Source: Tritrichomonas musculus (Eukaryota > Parabasalia > Tritrichomonadida > Tritrichomonadidae). Taken from it: 64,000 bases of DNA. This document shows, one piece after another, positions 55,354 to 64,000 of the stretch (the first letter of the stretch is position 1; each line of letters begins with the position of its first letter). Below the pieces are notes generated by a model that worked only from the letters and a program-made list of their open reading frames with translations, ran no database searches and was not told the DNA's origin. Location of the stretch: positions 4,030,001 through 4,094,000 of the forward strand of contig JAPFFF010000010.1 of NCBI GenBank assembly GCA_039105265.1. The letters are read 5' to 3'. The position numbers were made by a program, and so were the translations under genes.

Positions 55354-56085
55354 ATGTCAATTAAACTTTATTCTTTGCAATCAAATGAAGCAGAGAAGCT
55401 CAAAGACAAGGATGTTGAGATAAGTGTTAATGATGAAGGTAATATTGATATTATAAGAAATGAGGACCCAGATGATTATCCTACGTTTAGTTGTTTATAT
55501 AACAAAGCAGAAGTAGACGAAAGGGTAGTCAATGATTATATCGAAAATGGAGGAAAGCTTGATGGTTTCGGCAATGTACCTATTACACACAAATTTGCCA
55601 ATTATTTAAAATATGAATTTAAAGGACCTGAAAAGACACCTCAATTAGAAGGCTCACTACCTGAAAAAGCAGAGTCATATAAGGAGTTGATAAAAGATGA
55701 ACTTTGCGTAAATACCTTAAATGAATTTATTGAAGAAGAATCTAATACATGTGAGGCTATTCATGAGATGTATACCGAATTGATGTGTGCTGTTGATGGA
55801 TATGAACAAATATCAACAGATGAACAACTAGGACAAACAAAGGTTATTCGATATCTTCAAGACTCTGTACCACTTCCAACACCCGAGCCTGACCCATTTT
55901 TAGCTGAGTTTGGTTATTCGAACCTGGGAGATTTATTGATAAATGTCATAAAGAATGAAAGAACTAACATGACAACAAAGAGATTCTTATATGAGGCTTT
56001 TAATGAATCTAACTTTAAAAATTTCGTATCTAGGATATCTCAATACCATTGGAATCTAGATAAATTGTCAGTACAAAGAATATGA
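55354..56085 (+). CDS. Fibre N-terminal protein, element C
   Basis: 243 residues from the ATG at 55354. MSIKLYSLQSNEAEKL, then a CLYNKAEVDERV segment, matches the N-terminus of the element D fibre (IALYAYKSKETE, CIYNKDEVNDLV); both include the short K-x-E-V fibre-base motif. Helical C-terminal part. The element D homologue is one long protein, so the fibre locus of C appears broken about once; this is the attachment part that would sit on the penton. Confidence 0.6.
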   Translation: MSIKLYSLQSNEAEKLKDKDVEISVNDEGNIDIIRNEDPDDYPTFSCLYNKAEVDERVVNDYIENGGKLDGFGNVPITHKFANYLKYEFKGPEKTPQLEGSLPEKAESYKELIKDELCVNTLNEFIEEESNTCEAIHEMYTELMCAVDGYEQISTDEQLGQTKVIRYLQDSVPLPTPEPDPFLAEFGYSNLGDLLINVIKNERTNMTTKRFLYEAFNESNFKNFVSRISQYHWNLDKLSVQRI

Positions 56086-56109
56086 TATAGATACAAAGGG
56101 TGTACAGAC

Positions 56110-58680
56110 TTGGTTGAGGCAGACCAAATCATTGAAGTAAGTAGCCCATGTGAATTCCTTGATATATATACAAGATACTACTTAGAAAATTACAAACACA
56201 CTCCTCAAATACTTCAATATTTGCTGTTTTCGAGTGTATTAGGTTTAGGTATCTCAAAAGCCTTAAAATTATTTCGACTATCCAAAGCTCCAGATAATAA
56301 AATTACCATTACTCATATTGATGGTACTCAAATGTCAGTCACCTTAAATGACCACTTAAATGACGTTCAACGAAATATCGAAGTACTCATGATTGTAATT
56401 AATGATTTGATAGGACAAGTATCGCAGATAAAATCCTGTGATTGCAATCATGAAGAGGAGGAAGGAGGAGGTGGCATAGGTATCCCGCAAGATGAGATTG
56501 ATGAATTGACGAACTACCTAAGAAATCAAAATCGACATCTTGAAGAACATTTAGGTGATATTGATGAGAATATAAATAGATTGAATCTTGGTGAACAAGT
56601 ACAGTCATTTCAAGATGCTATGCTTGATGTTGTTATGTATGAGGATGCAATACCTGATATAGCAAAACAAGCTATGGAACAGCAAGACCAAGAACAACAA
56701 ATACCAGTTTTCAGACCAATTGGCGACCGTTCGAACGGTCTATATAATCAAGATAGTAATTATGTTTGGGACATCATCTATGAGGAATGGCGAGAAAGAG
56801 ATGATAACTTGGATAGACCTGCAGGATGGAGACGAAATAGGAATGCTCCTGTACCTCAAAATTACATGTGGGATGTTGTTCATGATGAATGGGTTATGTT
56901 AAATATTTATTATCCTTTCGAGGAAGGTTGGAGAGAAGGAGCTAGTGAAGCAATAGTAGATGTATTAATACCAATCTTTGAAAATGACCATAGAGGACAT
57001 CTCAGGTATAGTGATAGATATGAAGAATGGGTGTTCTTTCCAGAAGAGAATTTATATCTACATATGCCAACAAATGAAATGTTATACCGTAATAGAGAAT
57101 ATCATGCAGAATTAGGTCAATATGTAGCTTGGAATATTGTAGATGAGGAATGGCAAGAACATGGATATGACTTCCAAGATGATGATTGGATTCATGATGA
57201 ATTATTAGATGCTCCTGACAATTTAATATGGGATATGACACATGAAGAATGGGTTATTTTATCACAACATTTGGAATGGATAGATGGATGGCGAACACAA
57301 AACACCCCAGCAGTAAATGCTCTTGTACGTGCAAGAAATAGTTTTGTTCAGGTTTTTGGAGAAATAGTTTGGAATGAAGATAAAAGGCAATGGGTTTGGG
57401 AACCAAAAGATGACCCATCTCCAATGGCGTTATCAATCGAAAATACGAAAGAAGCCAAAACAGATAACTCTTCCGCAGTAGCAATACCTGACTTTGTCAA
57501 AGGGTTTGATAAATTCGAGGATGTATTAAAATGTTATGGTGTTCAAATATCGAAAGATACTCCATCATTAGACCCAGTTAAACCAGTACTTGGTAAATAT
57601 ATTATAAAGGGTGATTTAGAAGTAAATGGAAAAATAATATGTGATTCTATTCCAAGTGGAGGTACCTCACCTGTAGACTCTGATTTTACTATAGAAAATG
57701 GTATACCTGAATTTGTTATTACTAATAAGGATGTATACTCTTTATCTAATACTATTAATGATGTTGCATACAACCTATTAGGCATCTTTGTACCCGATTT
57801 ACAAAAACAAGCCTTTTTAAATTCGAATAAGCCTATCTTCAAGATAGTATTAAGAAAGAATGTAATATATGATGAAAGAGGTCGGTACATAAAAGAGTTC
57901 TATATAACATCCAGAAATGGTAAAATAGTTTGTCCAGTTATTACCTACGATAAAGAGAATGATTATTGTACCATCAATGATAACTCATCAACAGATGATA
58001 GGTATTATATAGCATTCGACAAAAGTCTACCTTTTCACCCTTATACTTTATATTTAAATGGAGAACTAAGTATTATGAATGAATATGAACCGACTGCATT
58101 AAAAACAGATAAGGCAATAAAATGTTCTATAATTGAAGCTGAAAATGCATTAAAACTCCATAAAAGCGATGTTCACTACTTTTATAAACCATCTATCATC
58201 ACAGAAGAAAAAATAGGAGAGGACGAATATTATAAGATGGTATATGAAGTACCAGATAACTATGAAATACCTGATAAATTAAACTTTGTCTTCAAGGAAC
58301 ATTGTTTTGGCAATACATGGAACCTACAATGGAATACTGATAAAAGTCGTGAGAATAAGGGGTATTGGTCAGGAGATAATGCGAAAGGTCATCTTAATGG
58401 GAAAGTCATTAATAAATGGAATATTCGACCTACTAAGAAAGCCAATAGTTGTTATGGTTGTTGGATAACAGTCAAACAAACAGACATGCATGAAGCAATA
58501 ATTACTAATGAAGGAAACGGCTTAATGCATTCACTATTAAAGAACTACAAAAATGAATTTAAACTAGAAATGAAAGATGGAACTATTAAAGATGGTAGTG
58601 AATGGAATATGACATGTGCATATGAGAACCACCTAACTGATGGCTTATCAAACTCATTACATCCTGGTTATTATGGCACT
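56110..58680 (+). pseudogene. Fibre shaft and head, element C, interrupted by D
   Basis: About 857 residues of C origin. Residues 30-105 match the region of the D fibre before its CHCMDEGG segment (CDCNHEEEEGGGG here). Residues 195-440 hold six W-[DN]-x4-x-EW units (NYVWDIIYEEW, NYMWDVVHDEW, YVAWNIVDEEW, LIWDMTHEEW and two variants) not present in D. From about 490 on it runs parallel to D: KGDLEVNGKI, FKIVLRKN-x-IYDE, CPVIT, HYFYKPS, FKEHCFGNTW. It would be the shaft and receptor-binding end. Element D begins near its end. Confidence 0.65.
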
Positions 58681-58790
58681 GTAGTTAGATATGGTAGTGG
58701 GTGTTTCACACCACACTACACACATGAAACTTACACTTTTGGTCTATTTTAATAACGAAAACGACAAGATGACAATCAAGAAGAGATGTC
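58681..58790 (+). repeat. Left terminal repeat of element D
   Basis: About 110 bp shared with the right end of E (26650-26771, inverted), including a hairpin-forming AGTGGGTGTTTCACACCACACT piece. Followed by about 140 bp without a gene. Confidence 0.7.
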
Positions 58791-58930
58791 ATGATTAACG
58801 TCTCGTGGCGCGTATTTTTAATGTATAACCTCGATGTCAGAGCTGTTGGTGATGTTTCATGTGTTGCTATCATAAATGATATGCTCACCACTAATAACAA
58901 TGAATGAAATATAATTTATTGATATCATAA

Positions 58931-59194
58931 ATGAAACGATTAACTGACCCAATCGATTACACACCAATACCAAAAGAATACGAGCGAATCGAATTAATTT
59001 ATTTTCAACCATTGAGTGTTCTGTTGAAACGAGATGATAAAACATTGAGTCAACAAATGAAGAAGCTGAAAGAAGAGACAAAAATAAAAATGTTCATTGA
59101 TGAAACGTTTAATATTGATGAGTATATAATAGATGAATGTTGTAATGGTCGAACGTATAGATTGATTTATAACCCAATCAAAAATAATAAATGA
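58931..59194 (+). CDS. Small hypothetical protein, element D
   Basis: 87 residues (MKRLTDPIDYTPIPKEYERI). Mixed alpha/beta with a basic middle (MKKLKEETKIKMFIDE) and DECCNGRTYRLIYNP at the end. Not recognised. The stop TGA overlaps an ATG, but the next gene more likely starts a little downstream. Confidence 0.5.
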   Translation: MKRLTDPIDYTPIPKEYERIELIYFQPLSVLLKRDDKTLSQQMKKLKEETKIKMFIDETFNIDEYIIDECCNGRTYRLIYNPIKNNK

Positions 59195-59205
59195 TTTTTT
59201 TAATG

Positions 59206-59472
59206 ATGTCTAAAATGACTGAAAATAATAAATTAGATTTAAATCAATTCAATCAAACACCTATTATTAAATCTATGACAAAATCAAAGTCTATTGAAAA
59301 TCTACAATTGACAGAACATAAACCACAACCAGAAGTTAAACGTGGAAGAAAAAGCAAATACGCTAATGATGAAGAGAGAAAGGAAGCAAGGAAAAGACAA
59401 CAGAAAGAATATCGTCAACGTAAAAAAAATGAATTGATAGAAATGAAGAAACAAATTGAAGAACATAAATAA
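59206..59472 (+). CDS. AT-hook plus basic-helix DNA-binding protein, element D
   Basis: 88 residues (ATG 59206; 59215 would align best with the start of the element C relative at 48658). LDLNQFNQTPIIKSM, an AT-hook-like KRGRKSKYA and ERKEARKRQQKEYRQRKKNE basic helix with a short coiled coil. The conserved order of blocks between C and D supports a true gene with a DNA-binding role. Stop CATAAATAAA. Confidence 0.65.
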   Translation: MSKMTENNKLDLNQFNQTPIIKSMTKSKSIENLQLTEHKPQPEVKRGRKSKYANDEERKEARKRQQKEYRQRKKNELIEMKKQIEEHK

Positions 59473-59474
59473 AT

Positions 59475-60233
59475 TTATTTACTTATGATATCTCCAACGT
59501 TTGCATCAGTTGATGGTTTGATTTTGATTGTGATGAATAGTGGGCTCATTAGTTTAATTGGCTGATACATAAAATCAACGAGACGCATTTCAAGATATTT
59601 TAATGAATCGCTATTAGTTTTTATTTTTATTGGCTTGGTCTGGTCATAGTTAACAATAAGTGGAGCTTGATTTAAAATCATTGAATCAATGTTTGCAATA
59701 ACTGATGGTGTGTATTCCTTTTCACCAATTGAACTATAAACTGGCTGACCCTGTAGTGAGACAAGATATAATTTATTTGCATAATTTAAAACTGGTAAAT
59801 CATGAATTATGTATGGAGTGTTATTTTTGATTTCAATTGGTAGTGTAGTGTTATATAGTCCAGTTAATAGTTGTATTCGATGACTGATAGATTTAATGAT
59901 GATATCTTTTGTTGAAAGCATGGTTATTGTATTGTCAGCGTTTACACTAAATGTTATAATATTAACACATTCATCATTTTTCATCTGTGTTGAATTCATT
60001 TTTTTAATTAATTCTTTGATTTCATATGAATATTTATTTTCAAATGTTATTTTTATTAATTGTTTTTCATCATCAATGAATTCAAAAGTGTCATCAGTCG
60101 TTGAATATAAAATATTTGACATTGTGTTAATGGATGAAATATAATATTTGATATAACTACATTTCCACGGAATGTCAATGTTTAATGATACTGTGCTATA
60201 ATCAGACGGTTTCGAATGAACAGAATATAACAT
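59475..60233 (-). CDS. Penton-like minor capsid protein, element D
   Basis: 252 residues. Homologue of the gene at 55336: LNIDIPWKCSYIKYYISSINT, HRIQLLTGLYNTTLPIEI, LVSLQGQPVYSSIGEKEYTPSV, LRLVDFMYQPIKL and FITIKIKPS. Looks whole. Head-to-head with the fibre gene, 9 bp between start codons. The 3' end lies 2 bp from the convergent gene at 59472. Confidence 0.65.
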   Translation of the reverse strand: MLYSVHSKPSDYSTVSLNIDIPWKCSYIKYYISSINTMSNILYSTTDDTFEFIDDEKQLIKITFENKYSYEIKELIKKMNSTQMKNDECVNIITFSVNADNTITMLSTKDIIIKSISHRIQLLTGLYNTTLPIEIKNNTPYIIHDLPVLNYANKLYLVSLQGQPVYSSIGEKEYTPSVIANIDSMILNQAPLIVNYDQTKPIKIKTNSDSLKYLEMRLVDFMYQPIKLMSPLFITIKIKPSTDANVGDIISK

Positions 60234-60242
60234 AATTTAATA

Positions 60243-63200
60243 ATGAATAAAATGACAATTGCGTTATACGCTTACAAATCTAAAGAAACTGAAATTTTTA
60301 ATGACAAGGGATTTAAGATTTTCATTGGTGAAGATGATGAAGGAAACGAACAAATAAATATCACTAATGATGATAATGATACAATTAAATTCAATTGTAT
60401 TTACAACAAGGATGAAGTAAATGATTTGGTATCAACTGGAACAAACGACCCTGAATATTTGAAGAAAACAGCATTAAGTGGAGTTAATGAAGTATTGAAA
60501 GCATTAATAACATATCATAGTTTGAAATACGCTAATGATAAACTAAATGTGATTGACAAAAATGTTAAAACATCATCAAATGCATTGTTGGAATTGTGGC
60601 AATGGACGAATTCAAATATGTTTGAAATTAATAATGTTATTAATGCTATTATTGATGCTGTGAATGATATTAATAGCTGTCATTGTATGGATGAAGGAGG
60701 ATTACATGACCAATTAACATCATTAGCTGGGACAGTTAATAATCTCGATGGATATATAACATCAACGATTAATCCAGAGATACAAAACATATGGCAATCG
60801 TTTTCTAATTTTAGCACTAGAGTTTGGGGTTCTAATGCTGAACAAATTATGGCACCATTGGATAAAATAGAAACAGTGTACAGTGAAGGCAAATCAGCAT
60901 TGACAACTGAGTTATCGAAAATATGGGCTCCACCAAATGATGAAACTGAAAAATCATATGATATCATAGACCCAAGCCAAAAAATAAAAGATTTATCAAT
61001 TCCTATCATTGATGACCCGATGCAAAGACCATTTGATGAATCAAAACCGATTTATGGAAAAATGAATATGCCTTATGATTTGCAAGTTAACGGATTGATT
61101 AATGGTGTTGATATTAATGATTTGAAGCCAGTTGAAAGCAATTTTAGACCGTTCCCAGGTTATGAATATTATTATATTGAAAATGATGATGTATACACTA
61201 ATGATTATATTTATAATTCGATTGAATGTAAGAAATTAAGCATCAAACACATACCATCAACGACAATAAATAAATTGAAGACAATAAAAAATAAATTAAA
61301 TGTGTTTCGAATTGTGTTGAGAAAAAATGAAATCATTGATGAGTCTGGAGCATTTATGAAAGATTTTTATATATACGTTGATGAAAATAAATTATATTGT
61401 CCAGTTATTACGATTCATTCACAAACACCGCTGACGTATATTGTCAATCATGAAGTTGTAGATTGGAATGATGAACCATTTATAGCTATTGATAAACAAT
61501 CATCAATTGAATTAATGAAATGTTATCTGCAGGGTGAAATATCAATCATTTATCTTTTGAATCAAAACGCTATTGAATCAACAACTCCTGAAATTAAATG
61601 TGATATCATTAATGCAAGAAATGCTTTGAAGTTACATGAATCAAATATTGGGTATTTCTATAAACCGTCATATATTAATGAATCTGATGATAATTATTCA
61701 ATGACGTTTAATATTCCTGATAGTTATTCATTACCAACAGGCATGGAATTTACATTCACTGAACATTGTTTTAATAACACTTGGTTGTTGACTTGGGATG
61801 GTGATAAATGGGTTGGTGATAATATACAAGCGAAATCAAAAGCTGAAGATGCAATAGATGCGGTCAAACATTGGGACCAACAGGGACATTTTGTTATTGC
61901 GCTTGAAAAAAATGAATTCAATGATTACATTATCAAAAATTGGTTCAATATTGACACAGCTGATGATAAAACAGTTTTCAAACAAATATTAGAAGATAAA
62001 CGAACAGCGATAACATTTGATGGATTGTATGATAATAATGAACATTTTGATGTTGCACGTGATGGGTTGCCATCATTGAAAAGCATGTTATCATTGGGTG
62101 GATTCACAACTTCATTTAGTAATTTGGAGGCTAACTATTATCACGCTCAAATAAATGTTGCAATTAATGTTGAAGCTAAAAGTGATGCATTGAAAAAACA
62201 AATCATCATTAGTTATATCAACAGAATGAAAGAGCTTCATATGTTCGTCAATATTGGAGGTATAACAAATAAATTCGTTTGTGATTTGTATATAACTAAT
62301 GAACCACTGGAAGAATACACAAGCGGACCTCAAGTATATTACATCAAATTGAAGACAATAAAAAATGTTATTCAAAAACTAGGAGCTAAATTTGAAGCTT
62401 CAAATATTACAACGAAAGACATAACATTACATTTGAATAGAAAGATGTTGAGACCAATCGAAGAGATAAATTGGGACCCAACAACAAATCCCTTCAAATA
62501 TATCATTGACCAACAGTTTTACACAATCTCTCCAAATCCAAATGCTGCAACAACATTGTATACTGACTATAATATCACATCATCAAAAATAATCACAGCT
62601 GACAATATAACAACGATGAGAAGTGATTTAAATATAGTAGCGAATACACAAGATGTCATAGTTTATGATGTTGACAAGATAACAAAGCGAGTTGATAATT
62701 TAGATGTTGAAATGTCTGATGTCAAAAATAGAGTTTCACATCTCGAGAGTAAAGTGAAATCATTGAACATCAAAACTGATATTGCTTTAGTATTAACAGC
62801 TGCATCAACTGCATTATCGATTGGAAACACTCTTGAGCTAACAGGTAAATATATATCAATTGGGATGGGAAAACTTAGGAATTTCATTAATAACGGATAC
62901 ACCAGATTAGCAACAACGAGTGGTGAAGCATCAGAGGTTGAAATGGCAGCACTTGATTATAGTGAAAATTTACCACCTGTTCCATTCGAAGGAACAAGAA
63001 TGACAAACACTGATGGATATGTTAAATTGAAATCATGGATTCATGCTGCTCATGTAAAACCAAAATTCAGTTCATTATATGCTGATGATAATGAAGAGAG
63101 CGCAAACAATCCACATGCGATGATTGTGTCATATGCGACGTTGAATGATGTTTGTATTTATTACCGTGATTCATTGAAACCATGTTTTAATGTTGTATGT

Positions 63201-63593
63201 CATCAATTGGATAATATTAATAATACAATTCGTGATGTTGCATATAAAAAAGATTTGCAAGGAATGGTCAAGTTATCTGATTTTGTTGATGTAGCTATTA
63301 ATAATTGCACATTACCTGAAGACCAATCACAAAATATTTTAATAATAACATTTGAACATCCTATTTATTGTGGTGATTTATGTTTTACATTGAGTTTCAC
63401 ATCGAATGACAATCAACAATGTTCACATAATCTAAAAATAACATTTGGTGCTCTATTGTTCAATGATTTGTGCGGTGTTTCATTATATGCTTCAATTAAT
63501 GATTTCATTTCATCTTCAGCAATATATCTATTTTCACCTATCATGTCCCTAATTGTTCTCATGAATCGATTTATTATTCCCAACACATTATGA
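60243..63593 (+). pseudogene. Fibre protein, element D (incomplete at its end)
   Basis: Up to 1116 residues (ATG 60243 or 60252). N-terminus as in C (CIYNKDEVNDLV). Then helical region with CHCMDEGG, a LQVNGLINGVDIN turn, and a beta-rich domain shared with C (FRIVLRKNEIIDE, CPVITI, IGYFYKPS, FTEHCFNNTW). Beyond that D has its own part: a long mixed region, a heptad coiled coil about residues 810-850 (VDNLDVEMSDVKNRVSHLES), probably trimeric, and a hydrophobic ALVLTAASTALSIG helix. The last 60 or so residues run antisense to the integrase and are not original fibre sequence. Confidence 0.65.
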
Positions 63594-64000
63594 TTATTAT
63601 CTTCTGTTGTTCTATAAATAATGTTCTTTGATTTAATGTAATCCAAGAATTCATTTGACAAATATGCTGGGTCTTGGTCTGACGTTATTGAATACACATT
63701 TTTGACATCATCAATGAATTTATTAAATGCTTCTATTATTGTTTTTGCTCCTTTCCCAACCAATGGATAACTGTAAGCTTTGCGTGTGTTTATATTAATG
63801 AACATCAAATAATTTAATTCATTCTTTCGTCTGTTATTAATGAACGTGTCCATTTGATATCCTCCAGGATGTTTTGAATAGATGTTCATATATTTTGGTT
63901 TGTCTGGTACTACATCATGAATGATATTATTTTTCAAATATTCTCTTGCTTCCTTTTCATTAAATCCATATCTTTTCGCTAGTGGTACAAATTTTGATGG
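63413..64000 (-). pseudogene. Integrase of the D/E family, partial
   Basis: The frame is open to the right edge. It reads KFVPLAKRYGFNEKEAREYL at the N-terminal side, then HPGGYQMDTFINN, LMFININTRKAYSYP, SITSDQDPAYLS and HNVLGIINRFMRTIRD, the core of Maverick integrases, about 60 percent like that of C by eye. The C-terminal part is not present here. Bases at the edge are identical to remnant E over 81 bp. Confidence 0.8.

Larger units (their letters stand above)
38301..58680 (+). mobile_element. Maverick/Polinton element C, near-whole, interrupted by D
   Basis: Begins AGTAGTATATACGAGTCGGT inside the polymerase gene of B1. It holds nearly all hallmark genes in reading-ready form: HNH endonuclease, Ulp1-like protease, integrase, packaging ATPase, pVI-like and major capsid proteins, polymerase, penton-like protein and fibre. 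Its fibre gene is interrupted by element D, and its right end is not in the window. Broken at about two places in view. Younger than B1, older than D. Confidence 0.85.
58681..64000. mobile_element. Maverick element D, left part, inserted in the fibre gene of C
   Basis: The start (GTAGTTAGATATGGTAGTGG, then GTTTCACACCACACTA) matches the terminal repeat of remnant E at 26771. Parts: three small or medium genes, penton-like protein, fibre, and from the right edge an integrase reading inward. The fibre and integrase meet tail to tail and both are incomplete, so the element is broken (about one rearrangement in view). Near-identity with E shows recent spread of the family. Confidence 0.75.

Noticed and set aside
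1-64000. tRNA, rRNA or other structural RNA genes
   Set aside because: None recognised on reading; the short hairpins found lie in terminal repeats.

Overview
The window is an AT-rich stretch of a protist genome that is almost wholly made of Maverick/Polinton elements lying side by side and inserted into one another. The likely host is a trichomonad (Tritrichomonas or Trichomonas type). Reasons: no gene needs an intron; many start codons follow within about 10-25 bases a TCA-pyrimidine-T box that looks like the trichomonad initiator; many stop codons run straight into a TAAA tetramer, the trichomonad poly(A) signal that overlaps the stop; one gene encodes a type I surface protein with FSxS/SDKF stalk repeats and a short acidic tail, a build common in trichomonads; and Mavericks are very abundant in those genomes. 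The host call rests on these signals, not on any search.

Six element pieces can be separated by their AGTAGT-type ends. Element A (1-24444; left end outside the window) carries a long structural protein, a 20-residue arginine-rich peptide, a packaging ATPase, a pVI-like peptide, a major capsid protein, a repeat-built fibre, an incomplete protein-primed DNA polymerase, many small minus-strand genes, a surface glycoprotein, and at its right end about 4 kb of tandem repeats holding three small-gene cassettes. No integrase is seen in A. Element E (about 25606-26771) is a short remnant with a structural gene, an integrase start, an HNH gene and a right terminal repeat. Element B (26772-31001) is a remnant with the N-terminal part of a polymerase gene and a fibre locus arranged as a large inverted duplication. 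After 3.2 kb of very AT-rich sequence with a TTAA-flanked MITE and a hAT-like remnant, element B1 starts (34228) with a long polymerase gene that is cut by element C (38301). Element C (38301-about 58680) is the best preserved: HNH gene, Ulp1-like protease, two structural genes, integrase, packaging ATPase, pVI-like protein, major capsid protein, polymerase, penton-like protein and fibre. Element D (about 58681 to the right edge) sits in the fibre gene of C and carries its own small genes, penton-like protein, fibre and, reading inward from the right edge, an integrase.

The genes form a virus-like set. Polymerase (with an OTU-like domain before the exonuclease) would replicate the element with protein priming, integrase would insert it, capsid and penton proteins, protease, ATPase and basic peptides would build and fill a particle, and fibres would bind a target. 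All elements here are treated as fossils: A, B, B1, D and E are clearly broken or incomplete; C is near-whole but interrupted by D and has about one further break.

The most unusual points are an OTU-like domain fused to the polymerases, a repeated GxQT[DE] motif of dynein-light-chain type across four proteins of C, a paralogous small-protein family in A that also forms the N-terminus of the C protease, head-to-head penton/fibre genes with start codons only 9-17 bp apart, a palindromic fibre locus in B that captured a BspA/DUF285-like repeat region, and the repeat-embedded gene cassettes at the right end of A.
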